Positions 1 through 11,400 of a DNA stretch of 33,288 nt are shown piece by piece. Positions within the stretch are counted from its first letter, which is position 1; every line of letters starts with the position of its first letter. Below the pieces are notes generated by a model. The model searched no databases, had not been told where the DNA came from, and was given only the letters and a program-made list of their open reading frames with translations. This stretch comes from Bifidobacterium breve (GTDB lineage Bacteria; Actinomycetota; Acidimicrobiia; Acidimicrobiales; Ilumatobacteraceae): positions 1-33,288 of the forward strand of contig CAMDLK010000015.1 in NCBI GenBank assembly GCA_945901725.1, given 5' to 3'. A program made the position numbers and the translations under genes.

Positions 1-1145
1 GTGTTTATCTCGCCACTTGCTTCATAACGCTCGAAAGGTTGACGCAACTGCGACAATGGCATTTTTGCGCGCGACAACTCTTGCAACATAAACATCGTGG
101 CGATAATGCCAGAGTCTGCTCGATAGTTATCGAGGAAGTAATAGTGAGCTGAGTGCTCTCCACCAAACACGGCGCCAGTTTCTGCCATCACCTGTTTGAT
201 GTTGCTATGACCCACCTGGGTGCGCACCGAGACTCCACCGCTTTCGCGTATCACTTCAGGAACAGAGCGTGAGCAAATGAGATTGTGCAACACAGTTGCA
301 CCTGGGTTATTGCGTAAAACTGCAGCAGCGAGAATTGCGGTGGTGGTTGAACCCGATAGCCCTCTGCCCTTTTCGTCAACTACGAACACCCTGTCTGCGT
401 CACCATCGAATGCAAGACCGATATCAAAGCCGCCACTGGTTACGCGAGCTTGAAGGTCTCTCTGGTTTGCTGGCTGAATGGGATCAGCTGGATGATTCGG
501 GAAACTGCCATCAAGTTCCGGATACATCACTTCAAGTTGCATCATTGGAAGGCGCTCAAAGACCACAGGGACAATGAGCCCACCCATGCCATTGGCAGTG
601 TCAGCAACAACTTTCATTGGCACAAGCGCATTGACATCAATGAATGACACCACATGATCTGCAAATTCATCCAGCATGTTGCGAGCCGACATTGATCCAC
701 GAACTGCTGCTGCGCCAGGGCCAGAACCAACAAGAACAGATTTTGCGACATCACGAATAATTGCAAGGCCGGTATCAATACCAACAGGGCGGGCACCTGA
801 CAAACAGAACTTGATTCCGTTGTATTCAGCCGGATTATGAGAAGCAGTAAACATTGCTCCGGGTGCATCAAGTTTGCCAGCCGCAAAATACACAAGGTCT
901 GTGCTGGCTAATCCGAGATCAAGCACATTGATGCCACGTGAAGTGACCCCGCTAGCAAATGAAGCCGCAAGAGACTCCCCCGTCACCCGCATGTCGCGAG
1001 CAACAATGACCATCGGCGCTTTAACGAAGTCCGCAAATGCAACTCCGAGCGCAAACGCCACTTCGTCGTTCATTTCATTCGGCGTAGTACCGCGAATGTC
1101 GTACGCCTTGACGATGCGGTCAAGAACTGAGGGGTCTGTTTTCAT
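1..1145 (-). CDS. manB: Phosphomannomutase/phosphoglucomutase (3' end truncated by window edge)
   Basis: My translation of the minus strand from the ATG at 1143-1145 gives MKTDPSVLDRIVKAYDIRGT..., TASHNP (phosphoserine loop), DGDADR (metal loop) and GGEHSAHYYF (sugar-binding loop). It runs off the left edge, so it is absent from the ORF track. Confidence 0.93.
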   Translation of the reverse strand, partial: MKTDPSVLDRIVKAYDIRGTTPNEMNDEVAFALGVAFADFVKAPMVIVARDMRVTGESLAASFASGVTSRGINVLDLGLASTDLVYFAAGKLDAPGAMFTASHNPAEYNGIKFCLSGARPVGIDTGLAIIRDVAKSVLVGSGPGAAAVRGSMSARNMLDEFADHVVSFIDVNALVPMKVVADTANGMGGLIVPVVFERLPMMQLEVMYPELDGSFPNHPADPIQPANQRDLQARVTSGGFDIGLAFDGDADRVFVVDEKGRGLSGSTTTAILAAAVLRNNPGATVLHNLICSRSVPEVIRESGGVSVRTQVGHSNIKQVMAETGAVFGGEHSAHYYFLDNYRADSGIIATMFMLQELSRAKMPLSQLRQPFERYEASGEIN

Positions 1146-3616
1146 TAATCAGTGAGACTATCGGCGGTTGGTTCCGCGTTGGATTCAGGCTCAATTCCGC
1201 TGTCGGTACGGGCCGGCATCGCTACGCCGTAACGAAACCGTCTGCGGAAGAGGAACACAGCCATAACAATTCCAAACAATGTGACGGCATATGAGGAACG
1301 GTCTAGTTGAGACGGTTCGTATGACAGTGTCACATTCTTCTCTGTTGGGACCACGACCATCATGTTCGGTGCTGCGCGATACACACTTGATGCACCTTTT
1401 ACTTCCCAGTTAGGAAAGTAACTGACCTTTACAAGAACTGGAACACCAACACGATCGACTGTGAAAGACACCGATTCTTGTTCGACTTTCACATCTGAAA
1501 CTACAACTGGGTCAAGAGAAACTGTTTTGATTTCGGAACCTTCCACGGCTTTAACGATGTCGACTTCGCGACCAGGCTCACCTTCCACCCCAACACTTCG
1601 TGTTTCATCTGCAGCAACATCAATACGTTGCCATTCGTCAGGTCCGTGATCGACAGGCAATGCGGCCCATTCATTCATGTGCTGGAAATACGACGTACCA
1701 ATTTCCAGCCAGCGCTCGCGCTTGTCCCCCGGACGCTCATTAACAACTACGGGTTGTACCGACAACGGTTCAACGATTGTTGTATCTGCAATCTCGTACA
1801 GATGCCACGGCCCCGACGTTCCGACTTTAGTTAAGTCTGGTTGCTCATCGGCCTTAGCAATAGCTTCGGGTGTGTACCCCATGTAATAACGAATACCCAT
1901 CATGCGCATGTAGGCAACGCCTTTGACAGCGTCGTTGTTGTCATATCGCAATTCACGAACTGGGTTACTGCTCTGTTTTGACAAAGCCGCTGCTGAGATG
2001 AAGTGATACGGAGTTGAACCAGCTGCTTCAAAGAACAGTCCTTCCGTGGAGCCAATGCATCCATCAGTCCAATATGGCAACAACATCAATGCCATAGTGG
2101 TTCCGTACTTGTTGAGATCGCCGCTGTTTTCCCACAGCGCGTGACCACACCCGTGAGCCGGGTCTTCGCCTAGTTTCTTCATTGCTTGTACAACGCCGTT
2201 GTATTCACTGAAGGTTGTCTTGCCTTCATAACCTTCGAAATTCCAACGAGACCAGCCATCTGAGAAGGCACGCTGAGCAGGGAACGACACGGGACCCCAA
2301 CCATATGAAGTTCCCGTTGCATTCGATTGCAATGTCGCAAACGGCAAACTTTGATAACGCACGCCGAGCACCATGAGGCAAAAGACAGCCACAAGCCACA
2401 ACAACGAAGTTGACGTGTTTGTCGTTGGTGCTGACGGCATCTGCAGAGGATTTCGTTGAACTGCGATCGTGCGACGAATAAAGAGACCGGCTTCATACGC
2501 ACCAATTGCAGCCAACATGTAGCGCAGTAAATACATGAACGGCAAAATACGTGGGTTCCACAGGAGACCAATCACAGGCAACCCGCCTTGTGCAACTTTC
2601 ACACCAATCATCAACACGACGATGTAGACGCCCATCCAAATTCCAAGGAACCGTCGGCGATACACAGAACCGATAAAGCCAACTATGGCAAGCGTCATCA
2701 ACATGATGTCTAGATTCGTTGCTAAAGGAAAATACATGTCCCACATGGTCTTGAAAGATCCGCCGCCCGGCTCGGATCCGTACTTCATGTCGGTCATAAA
2801 TGCATGACCACCAAGAAATGGAATAACCCAGAATGCTGAGAGGAAGACAGCACAACTCAACGTCGTGATGCCGAATTTCAGGCGTTGCCTATCAAGTCGC
2901 ATGAGCATCATCAACACTGCTCCACCAAACACGAATAGCAATACGATGCCGTGACTGAGTGCCGACAACGCAATGAACAATGCAGCCCATCCGCGGTGTT
3001 TGCCATCGTCAAGTCCGCGTGCGAAAAAACCCAAGCCAAGGATGGCGAAAGCTAATGCGATTGAGTGCGAGAACTCGCCTGCCATTGTTGAAGCGATGTT
3101 GCCGCCATAAATGGTGAAACTCTCATCAAAGAGAAACATGGTTGCACCAATAACCATCAATTCAGGCAATGGATACAGCAGTTTGCTGACTCGCCCCATG
3201 ATGTACACGCATGCAGGAAAAGCAACAAGGCCGGAGGCAACGATGATCTTGAAGGCAATTCCATACGGCAAGACAACGTCTAACGCCACGATGGCCAGTG
3301 CGGGCACCACCATGTAAAAGCGATACACAGGCAACCCTGCATACCAGTCCATGCTCCAACCAGTTAGTCGCCAATGAGGCAACAGCACATCACGCAAGTA
3401 CGCAGGGCCCCACACGTGTGCACCCATGTCACCACCTGTCGGCGTGTTGTTCCGCAGAATCAAATCCGGATGAAGAACTGACAACACCATCAACGTTGCA
3501 CCAAGCAAAACTGCAGTCGTACTCATTGACTTAAGCGTGGCGGTCCATTCCTGACGACGAACGGAAGGCCCGGCTGATTCTTGTTGGATGTCGGAGGTAT
3601 TGAGATCGGTATTCAT
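1145..3616 (-). CDS. Large polytopic membrane protein (YfhO/GT-C-like, 823 aa)
   Basis: Long ORF with many hydrophobic segments followed by a C-terminal soluble region. Stop codon overlaps the manB start by 1 bp, so probably an operon. Confidence 0.8.
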   Translation of the reverse strand: MNTDLNTSDIQQESAGPSVRRQEWTATLKSMSTTAVLLGATLMVLSVLHPDLILRNNTPTGGDMGAHVWGPAYLRDVLLPHWRLTGWSMDWYAGLPVYRFYMVVPALAIVALDVVLPYGIAFKIIVASGLVAFPACVYIMGRVSKLLYPLPELMVIGATMFLFDESFTIYGGNIASTMAGEFSHSIALAFAILGLGFFARGLDDGKHRGWAALFIALSALSHGIVLLFVFGGAVLMMLMRLDRQRLKFGITTLSCAVFLSAFWVIPFLGGHAFMTDMKYGSEPGGGSFKTMWDMYFPLATNLDIMLMTLAIVGFIGSVYRRRFLGIWMGVYIVVLMIGVKVAQGGLPVIGLLWNPRILPFMYLLRYMLAAIGAYEAGLFIRRTIAVQRNPLQMPSAPTTNTSTSLLWLVAVFCLMVLGVRYQSLPFATLQSNATGTSYGWGPVSFPAQRAFSDGWSRWNFEGYEGKTTFSEYNGVVQAMKKLGEDPAHGCGHALWENSGDLNKYGTTMALMLLPYWTDGCIGSTEGLFFEAAGSTPYHFISAAALSKQSSNPVRELRYDNNDAVKGVAYMRMMGIRYYMGYTPEAIAKADEQPDLTKVGTSGPWHLYEIADTTIVEPLSVQPVVVNERPGDKRERWLEIGTSYFQHMNEWAALPVDHGPDEWQRIDVAADETRSVGVEGEPGREVDIVKAVEGSEIKTVSLDPVVVSDVKVEQESVSFTVDRVGVPVLVKVSYFPNWEVKGASSVYRAAPNMMVVVPTEKNVTLSYEPSQLDRSSYAVTLFGIVMAVFLFRRRFRYGVAMPARTDSGIEPESNAEPTADSLTD

Positions 3617-3622
3617 AATTCT

Positions 3623-4333
3623 TTACAGAAGCACTACGAGCGCAAGCCCAGTTGCGTTGAAGGCCATATGGGTGACAATGGACGTACCTATTGTGCCAGT
3701 TGAGTGACTAGCCCACCCCAGCACCAATGCGAAAGCAAATAGCCCTGGGAACTCGACTGGCTGCATATGAATTGCTGCGAACAAGGCCGCTGTAACCAAG
3801 ATTCCCGCCGAACGACCCCACGACGAAACCAAACCAGGCTGAACCACGCCGCGATACACGATTTCTTCCACGATGGGAGCTCCGACGATTACGACAAGCG
3901 CAAGCAGGAAAATCCACCCACCGTTCGCATCATCGACCAAATCAGTTGCTCGCTTTGACACCTCATCAAATGAAAAAGCGTCTGGAAACAATCGAGCCAG
4001 AGGCAAGTTCACTGCGTTCACCAATACAAGTTGACACGCGATTCCTAATGGAATTCCAACCACCACATCACGTCGCACGAGAGTTGCACCAATGGTTGAC
4101 CGCAAGTTTCTCCAAGTGACTTTCAAGAATTGTGTTGTAGCAAAGAGGTACACAATCCACATTGCGGTTGCGCTAAGAGCCACCACAAGTGTGGACATGC
4201 CACTTGTCGAAGAGTCGCCATTCCCGGTGATTACCAAGACCAAAAGTGATGCAAAATTTGCTACAACAAACGCGACAAGCCAGAACAGCAATACCTGGCT
4301 TGCTCGTGATTGACGCGGTGCCGTCTGGTCCAA
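3623..4333 (-). CDS. CPBP-family intramembrane metalloprotease
   Basis: ORF 3623..4441 contains VEEIVYRG (EExxxR) and FAAIHMQ plus HMAFNATG motifs, with several TM segments. Start probably trimmed (e.g. TTG at 4333), because the ORF N-terminus overlaps the DUF3499 gene. Confidence 0.8.
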   Translation of the reverse strand: MDQTAPRQSRASQVLLFWLVAFVVANFASLLVLVITGNGDSSTSGMSTLVVALSATAMWIVYLFATTQFLKVTWRNLRSTIGATLVRRDVVVGIPLGIACQLVLVNAVNLPLARLFPDAFSFDEVSKRATDLVDDANGGWIFLLALVVIVGAPIVEEIVYRGVVQPGLVSSWGRSAGILVTAALFAAIHMQPVEFPGLFAFALVLGWASHSTGTIGTSIVTHMAFNATGLALVVLL

Positions 4334-4338
4334 GATGA

Positions 4339-4569
4339 TTACCCGGCGAGGCGGCCAGGGCTGTACACATGAACGCGTTGACGGCGATCTTCTAAGTGCC
4401 ATCCGGAGGGAGCTGTGAGACGATTCGCGTGCTGGTCGCATAAGTCATACGAATGCGGGTCACGCTCTGGGCTGAGGTCGTCAAGCCAGACCGAGGATCG
4501 CGCATACTGATACGTCAGCGTGACTGTGGCGGAATGCACACAGCCTTGTCGGGTGCATTGCCTAGCCAT
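4339..4569 (-). CDS. DUF3499-family small Cys-containing protein
   Basis: MARQCTRQGCVHSATVTLTYQYARSSVWL...PHSYDLCDQHANRLTAPSGW matches the actinobacterial DUF3499 pattern. Start taken at the internal Met (4569). Confidence 0.82.
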   Translation of the reverse strand: MARQCTRQGCVHSATVTLTYQYARSSVWLDDLSPERDPHSYDLCDQHANRLTAPSGWHLEDRRQRVHVYSPGRLAG

Positions 4570-4576
4570 GACAGAA

Positions 4577-4582
4577 ACGGTA
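4577..4582 (-). promoter_or_regulatory. -10 TACCGT of the DUF3499 gene (N7 to ATG)
   Basis: Minus strand reads TACCGT-TTCTGTC-ATGGCTAGG. Confidence 0.5.
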
Positions 4583-4638
4583 GTCACCGCAGGCCACGAA
4601 ATAGGCGATGCCGCTAGTACGGGGGCTCACGGCACCCG

Positions 4639-4644
4639 TAGCAT
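4639..4644 (+). promoter_or_regulatory. -10 TAGCAT of ftsH (N6 to ATG)
   Basis: TAGCAT-GAACAG-ATGAGCGAT. Confidence 0.55.
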
Positions 4645-4650
4645 GAACAG

Positions 4651-6570
4651 ATGAGCGATATCCCACCGCCCCCTCCACCATCACGCAACCCACAAGGTCG
4701 CAACCCCATGAAGGGCCTGCGCAATGTCAAGCCAGGTGCAGACGGCAAGCCGCCAATGCCCAAGTGGGCTATCTGGGCCATTGTGGCAGCTGTCGTGGTT
4801 CTCGCATTCGGTAGCCAATTGTTCGCAACTCCTACTGGCGACAAACTCACGTACACAGAGTTCCTCGTACAGGTGAAAAATGGCGACGTCAAACAGGTCG
4901 TTATCAACAACTCCTCGAACATAATTTCAGGCACCCTTCAATCGGGCACCAAATTCACCACAACCGGATCCGTGAACCTCAGTGATGCTGACGAACAACT
5001 CTTGAAGCAGATGGGGGTCGACTACTCATTTAAGACACCTCAAGCCAACTTCTTCACCAGTTTGTTGCCCATCATTCTTCCGTTCGCTTTTGTCATCGCA
5101 TTTTTCGTATGGATGCAACGTCGTGCCATGGGACAAGCTGGCAGCATCATGTCCGTGGGCAAGAGCAAGGCCAAGGCCTACCAAGCCGACAAGCCATCAA
5201 CCACTTTTTCTGACATCGCTGGATACGACGGCGTGAAGCTGGAAATCAAAGAAGTTGTTGACTTCTTAAAGAAGCCAGAACGGTTCAAGGAAATCGGAGC
5301 ACGTGTTCCGAAAGGCATCTTGCTAGTTGGCCCTCCAGGAACAGGTAAGACCCTCTTTGCTCGCGCCGTTGCCGGTGAAGCCGGTGTCGGATTCCTTTCC
5401 GTTACAGGTTCAGACTTTATGGAGATGTTCGTGGGCGTTGGCGCAAGCCGCGTGCGTGACCTCTTTGCGCAAGCAAAGAAACTCGGTAAAGCAATTATCT
5501 TCATCGACGAAATTGATTCCATCGGACGCAAACGTGGTGCAGGTCTTGGTGGCGGTCATGATGAACGCGAACAAACTCTGAACCAGTTGCTGTCTGAGAT
5601 GGACGGCTTTGAAGCCACTGAAGGCATAGTGATTCTTGCGGCAACAAACCGCCCCGATGTTCTTGATACCGCATTGCTTCGTCCAGGACGTTTCGACCGA
5701 CAGATCATTGTCCCGCTTCCTGAATTTGAAGAGCGCCTTGCAATCTTGAAAGTGCACTCTCGCGATAAGCGCATGGGAACAGACGTCGACCTCGAGACAA
5801 TGGCTCGTGCTACACCCGGAATGAGCGGTGCTGATCTTGCAAACCTCGTGAACGAAGCAGCCCTGTTTGCTGTTCGTCGTGAGTCACTTGCAATTGAGCG
5901 CCTTGACTTTGAAAATGCACGTGACCGAGTTGTCATGGGTGCACGCCGCGAATCTTTGGTGTTAAACCCTGAAGAAAAGCGCGCCACTGCGTACCACGAA
6001 GGCGGCCATGCAGTGTTGGCAGTAGTGCTTCCACACTCTGATCCATTGCATAAAGTCACCATCCTTCCTCGCGGAATGGCACTCGGTGTCACATGGACTT
6101 TGCCAGAAGAACGTCATACGTACTCCCGAGAATTCTTTGAAGATCTGATCTGTAAAGCAATGGGTGGGCGTGTCGCCGAGAAGATCATCTTTGGTCATCT
6201 CAACAGTGGCGCCGCAAACGACCTCGAGCAAGCAACAGGTATCGCGCGTCGTATGGTGCGCGAATGGGGCATGTCAGACAAGATCGGCCCAATGGCCTGG
6301 ACTGGAAATCAACAAGTGTTCTTGGGTGAAGATCTCATGACTAGCGGTCGCGAGTACAGCGATTCAACGGCACAACTTGTCGACGATGAAATTTCTCGCA
6401 TCTTGCTTGAGCAAGAAACTCGCGCGCATGAGGTGTTAACACGTCATCGCCGTGGACTTGAACTTGTTGCTGAGGCTCTTCTTGTAGAAGAAACTATTGA
6501 CGGCCCAACCGTTGGTCGCTTGGTGCAACAAGGACTTGATGCACCATCAACAAGCGAAGTACAGGCTTAG
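4651..6570 (+). CDS. ftsH: ATP-dependent zinc metalloprotease FtsH
   Basis: N-terminal TM plus AAA module ([19 protein letters not shown] region [20 protein letters not shown]) and HEGGH zinc motif. Confidence 0.97.
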   Translation: MSDIPPPPPPSRNPQGRNPMKGLRNVKPGADGKPPMPKWAIWAIVAAVVVLAFGSQLFATPTGDKLTYTEFLVQVKNGDVKQVVINNSSNIISGTLQSGTKFTTTGSVNLSDADEQLLKQMGVDYSFKTPQANFFTSLLPIILPFAFVIAFFVWMQRRAMGQAGSIMSVGKSKAKAYQADKPSTTFSDIAGYDGVKLEIKEVVDFLKKPERFKEIGARVPKGILLVGPPGTGKTLFARAVAGEAGVGFLSVTGSDFMEMFVGVGASRVRDLFAQAKKLGKAIIFIDEIDSIGRKRGAGLGGGHDEREQTLNQLLSEMDGFEATEGIVILAATNRPDVLDTALLRPGRFDRQIIVPLPEFEERLAILKVHSRDKRMGTDVDLETMARATPGMSGADLANLVNEAALFAVRRESLAIERLDFENARDRVVMGARRESLVLNPEEKRATAYHEGGHAVLAVVLPHSDPLHKVTILPRGMALGVTWTLPEERHTYSREFFEDLICKAMGGRVAEKIIFGHLNSGAANDLEQATGIARRMVREWGMSDKIGPMAWTGNQQVFLGEDLMTSGREYSDSTAQLVDDEISRILLEQETRAHEVLTRHRRGLELVAEALLVEETIDGPTVGRLVQQGLDAPSTSEVQA

Positions 6571-7016
6571 TTGCTGTGATTCTCACATGAGCCGGGCGAA
6601 CTGCCTGGTTCACGGCATTCAGCTACGGCTGCCCACAAATCTTGTGCCTTAACCGGGCCTAAAAATCCGGCCTTCACAACCCCGTCAGCGTCTGCAACGA
6701 CCAGTGCTGGAACAGCTTCGATTTTGTATCGAGCATGCATCTCAGGATCAGTTGTGTAGTCCACTCTCACCACTGCGACATCGTGGGAAGACAGAACTTC
6801 TGCTTTGGTAGCGACGTCATTGCACGCGTTGCACGTGGCAGAAGTGAATACCACAACCAACCACGGTGCCTCTGGCGATACAAAATCGTTGCGATCAAGC
6901 TGCACTGGCAATTCGAAACCGCCTTGTGTTGGTGCATCGTTCCGGCGACGACGGAGAAACCATGACACCACAAGAGCAATAATCATTGCCCCTGCGACAG
7001 TAAGTATTCGAACCAT
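6567..7016 (-). CDS. Thioredoxin-like membrane-anchored protein (CxxC)
   Basis: N-terminal TM then WLVVVFTSATCNACNDV...VRVDYTTDPEMHARYKIEAVPALVVADADG: thioredoxin fold with CNAC active site and a cis-Pro region. Confidence 0.85.
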   Translation of the reverse strand: MVRILTVAGAMIIALVVSWFLRRRRNDAPTQGGFELPVQLDRNDFVSPEAPWLVVVFTSATCNACNDVATKAEVLSSHDVAVVRVDYTTDPEMHARYKIEAVPALVVADADGVVKAGFLGPVKAQDLWAAVAECREPGSSPGSCENHSN

Positions 7017-8479
7017 TACCGAGACCTTATGGGAAGTGCTCCCACTATTCCGAAACCGACTAGTCCATGACCCCGAGTAGTGCGCCGCTGCACAGCTACA
7101 GGGACTGTCGCAGTAATTGTTACTTCCCCATCCTTTACATCTGCTGGTACGTCAATGCTGATCACTGATGCCGCACCGAGAACTACATCAACGAGCAGTG
7201 GTAGTTCCACGTCGCCACCAGGGCCGCTTGCAGAAACCGTAAACGTTCCATCCACGCCAGTCGTATTCACTACTGACAATGCGTTTCGTGCACCGTTCAA
7301 CAATCCACTCGGAACTCGCCATTTCTGCGACACCAAGCCACCAGGAATTCCATTTGTGATGGCCGTAAACGAACTTCCACCGACTCTTTGACTCAGCACG
7401 TGCTCTACCACTACTGGAACATTGTTCACCGTAGAGACGACCATCGCATGATCTCCCTTTGGTAAATCCGCAAGTGAATCCGTATTGATGGCAACTAATC
7501 CGCCAGCCGGAATATCGATTGCAGTAGATGGCGCAGCAGCTTTAGAAGTCTGGTCAACCCCAAGTCCGTTGGTGATTCCTTCCCCGAAGAAAGAAACATT
7601 TACCTGCGCCGGAGAACCCGATGGGTTAAACACCATCAATAGTTCAGACACCAGCGCACCCGTGCGGCCAGATGTAAACCACCAGTCGCGCAACGCCATC
7701 GGCGTACCCACTGTGGTGGAATATCCGAGTCGTCCTGCACCTAAGTAATGCTGAATACGCGACGCAATTATTTGGCCCGTAGAGGCCACAACTTCAACTG
7801 CCAACCGCGCTTCGTTTTGCGCACCTGCATCGGCCAACGAAATACTTCGAGATGAACGTGGATTCAGAATGATTCCCTGCAACGACGCAGGAGTTCTACG
7901 ACCATTTGTCGTCGTGTAGGAGACGTTTACTACAGCGGTTTCAGGAAAAGGATTTGTCAGCACTAGACGCTGTGTTGAACCTTCTGCCGTAAACCCATCA
8001 GCAAAATACCAAGTGCTAGAGGTTTGCGAAACACATTGAGACGTCACGTCCCCGGCTGCATAAATGAGTTCTTGCTCCACCGAACCAATCGATCCGATTA
8101 TCTCAACGACCGGAACAACAACTCCGACTGTTCTCCCGCGCAGTACATCGACTTCTTTACGAGAACGTGCGAGCACAGTGATTGTTTCCGCATCAGATGG
8201 CGAATCACTGAAGAAATTCAGTGTGGCCGTTAGGTCCGCGTCGCCCGGGTTAACAACAACAATGGAAGCACTGCTGATTCCGTCACCCGCCGCTGCGCCA
8301 GGGCAAAACCACGATGTGCTTATTCGAGTTCCGTCAGATGCTTGCGGGAAACCAGCAAATTCAACGATCGCAGAAGATGCGCCCACAGATTCTTTTCCTG
8401 AATGACGGTCCACAAGGACAACAACTGCGCTAACGGCGGCAAGAAGAACAAAGGCAACGGCCCGGCGTAACAACTTCAC
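7016..8479 (-). CDS. Exported DUF5719-like protein
   Basis: Signal/TM N-terminus, repeated beta-rich segments (WYFADGFTAEGSTQRLVLTNPFPE, WWFTSGRTG), directly downstream of the GT2/membrane gene as in other actinobacteria. Confidence 0.72.
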   Translation of the reverse strand: MKLLRRAVAFVLLAAVSAVVVLVDRHSGKESVGASSAIVEFAGFPQASDGTRISTSWFCPGAAAGDGISSASIVVVNPGDADLTATLNFFSDSPSDAETITVLARSRKEVDVLRGRTVGVVVPVVEIIGSIGSVEQELIYAAGDVTSQCVSQTSSTWYFADGFTAEGSTQRLVLTNPFPETAVVNVSYTTTNGRRTPASLQGIILNPRSSRSISLADAGAQNEARLAVEVVASTGQIIASRIQHYLGAGRLGYSTTVGTPMALRDWWFTSGRTGALVSELLMVFNPSGSPAQVNVSFFGEGITNGLGVDQTSKAAAPSTAIDIPAGGLVAINTDSLADLPKGDHAMVVSTVNNVPVVVEHVLSQRVGGSSFTAITNGIPGGLVSQKWRVPSGLLNGARNALSVVNTTGVDGTFTVSASGPGGDVELPLLVDVVLGAASVISIDVPADVKDGEVTITATVPVAVQRRTTRGHGLVGFGIVGALPIRSR

Positions 8480-11400
8480 AACGAATCCTCGCTCACAAAT
8501 TTCATCACCGGAGCATCAGCAATTAACGATGTCGAAGAATTCCTACGAGAGCGTCGACGTGGACGCACCAATGCAAAGAACGCAACAACACACCACGCTG
8601 CAAATTGCAGCAGCACCACAATTGAATGAACGGAACTTGACTCGAATCCCAGCCGAACACGTCCGGCACTTGCAACGTCATATGCATTGGTTAAACCGAA
8701 AGCAGGGCGTGCTTCTATCTTGTTGCCATCCAATGTCAACTTCCAGTGAGTACTGAATGGAACTGCTAGGTGAACCGTTCCCGGCTCCACATCTGCCTCA
8801 ATCGCTCCTTCAGGACGAGTCGGAGTCGGAAGTGGCGTGGCACCAGAAATGTCTGTCGCAATCATTGAAGTAGCCCCTGCAAGTTGACTACTAGCGGCAC
8901 CAGCTGCAGTCAACGTTGACCGAACGGGCACCCACGATGCATTCTCGAAAATCACAAGATCAGGTGATGCATAGAGACGACGCAAGTCAAGTTGCCGCGA
9001 CAACGAATCAATGAGACCGCGTGGTGCGGCAATTGGATTGCTACGCGTCGATTGTCCTCCATCAATGATGGGAACAACAATGAACCGAACAGACAATGGC
9101 GCAAGCAATCGGCCTGCACGGGCTGTCTGGCCACGCACGATTCCGTACAAAGCAGCGACTGCATTGTCGCGCGCACGTGTCGGTGGGGTTTCCCACAGTT
9201 CTTCCAACGTAGGAGCACCGCCATTCACGACCGCATATGAAATACCCCAACCAAAGTTCAACGGAGCTCCCGGCAAAACTCGAGCATCACCAATAAACAA
9301 GGTGCGATATTCCCCTGACGTTTGCTCATCAGGAAGTTGCGCCAACAGCTGCGGCAGCGCAAGCGACGGCTGACTCCAACTGCCATTCAAGGCGTTAATC
9401 GAGACAGGGACAAGTCCGACCGCAAAGGCAAGAGCGACAATTGCACTAATAGGTTGTCTCCAACCGAACCGCGCACGACGCAAATCAACAACCAGAGCAG
9501 CACCCATTGCACCAGCACAAATTGCGATTCCAAAAGCAACAGGCACGAGCAGAATTGCGGGTTCAGGAAGATGCACTGGAAGCAATGCAGAATCATCAAG
9601 CATCGCTACCGCTAGCCCGAATGCAACAAGACTTGCGCCGCGCAATACCCAACCAGACCTGACACCGTGTACCAACAAAACCGCACCGATGACAACTGCA
9701 TACAACGTGACAGTGACTGACGACAATACAAATCCACCAATGTTGAATGTTGCTAATCCGATCAGGCCAACATTGCGTCCAGATTCAACGGGAGCGCCGG
9801 TGATCGCTTCCCACCAACCCGAACGAATGTATGTGCCAGCCCACGGAAGATTAAGAACTACGCCCGACACAACCACTGCAGCCGTGATAACCGCCCACCG
9901 AATAGCCCACTTCACTTGCGTACCGTGCACAACACTGACAACAGTAAAAATGAGGGCAACCAACGGAACAATTACAACTACTGACGGTTCGAATGCAATA
10001 ACTGTCCCAATCAGCAACACCAAACATGCGAACCATTTACGCCACAGCGCAGGAGGCGCCACAGCCATTAGCTCTTCTGGCAATTCTTCGTCGATGTCGG
10101 CGTGACCCACCAACATGCGCGACAAGTGCACCATCCAGGGCAATGTGGCGTACATCAACAAGGCGCCCCATCGTCCAGATGAAATAGCCGCGTATGGCAA
10201 CGGCACTGCGGCATAGGCGGCTGTAGCTGCAATGCGTGCTGCACGTGTACCTAAGACCGACGCAAAACGCCAAACACCAAGCCAACCCGCCACTGGCAAC
10301 ATCACCACGAGAAGCGTGTGCGATAGTCCCATTTTTCCAAAAGTGGTCAATGCGCTTGCAGCGAGAATTGCAACACCAGTAGGAGCAGCAGACACCTGGC
10401 CAAAACCAGCCGCCCACCATCCCGATGCATACGAACGAATCAATTCCCCCATGGACGCAGTGATAGGCGCCATCTGACCCACCGCAACCACACCGTTTAA
10501 CAACAACTTCCGTGAACCGATAAGAAAGATTGCGGCGAGAATGCCCCACAACACGAATGCACTACGTGGAGTTGCTTCGCGTGATTGACCAGCTGAAAGT
10601 GATTGCGCTTGACCCGCTTGCGCAGCACGACGTCGCAAGAAATTTGCAAGATACGCATTGCCTTGCATTTGTAATGCGCGAACCTCATAGCCAGAAACGG
10701 CACGGTGAGTAGACATTGCTTCTCGACGTTCACGAATTTCAACAACACCAAATGGCAAAAGCAACAAAGCCCGCAATTCATCTATTGCCCGGCGCACACG
10801 ACCAGTTGCCATCAGCAGAAAGAAACGCGCGAGGGTGAGAACGCCCATTTGCACAACTGTTGTCAGTAATTGCTGTGCTGAAGTAAGAGATGCAACTGTT
10901 CTGACCCGAACTATTTCGTTTTCAAGGAATTGATCTACACCGTCTGGATTATTGACCGATTGAGAAGAGTTCTCTCGGTGACGACCGACAGCGCTTGGCA
11001 CCACCATTACTCGTGCGGCCGTTGCGTGCAATCTCCAACTTAAATCCAGATCTGCACCGGCACCAGGAAGGTCAGGATTGAATCCGTTAATCGTGGAAAA
11101 GAGATCTGCTCGCACCATGATGCACGCAGACGACACAATGAATACGTCTTGCACTGCATCATGTTGTTCTTGATCTAATTCGCCATCGTCGGCAATCGGC
11201 AAACTGTTTCCAAATCGATCAACTGCAATACCAACGCTCTGGATCATGCGTGGGTCGTCCCAATACACAAGCTTCGGGCCGACTGCGCCAGCATTTGATC
11301 GATACAACTCTTCTACAAGCCGACTGATTGCATCAGGCGCAAGCGCGACGTCATCGTGGAGAAAACAAAACAAACCGCTGTTGCCATCAACCAGATTGAG

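Noticed and set aside
614-895. ORFs on either strand inside 1-1145 (220..453, 296..577, 450..647, 614..895, 874..1155)
   Set aside because: They overlap the phosphomannomutase reading frame, which has clear catalytic motifs and runs off the window edge, so these are chance alternative-frame ORFs.
5986-6000. FtsH zinc motif reads HEGGH instead of the usual HEAGH
   Set aside because: Still fits HEXXH and the surrounding sequence is normal, so probably an ordinary variant.
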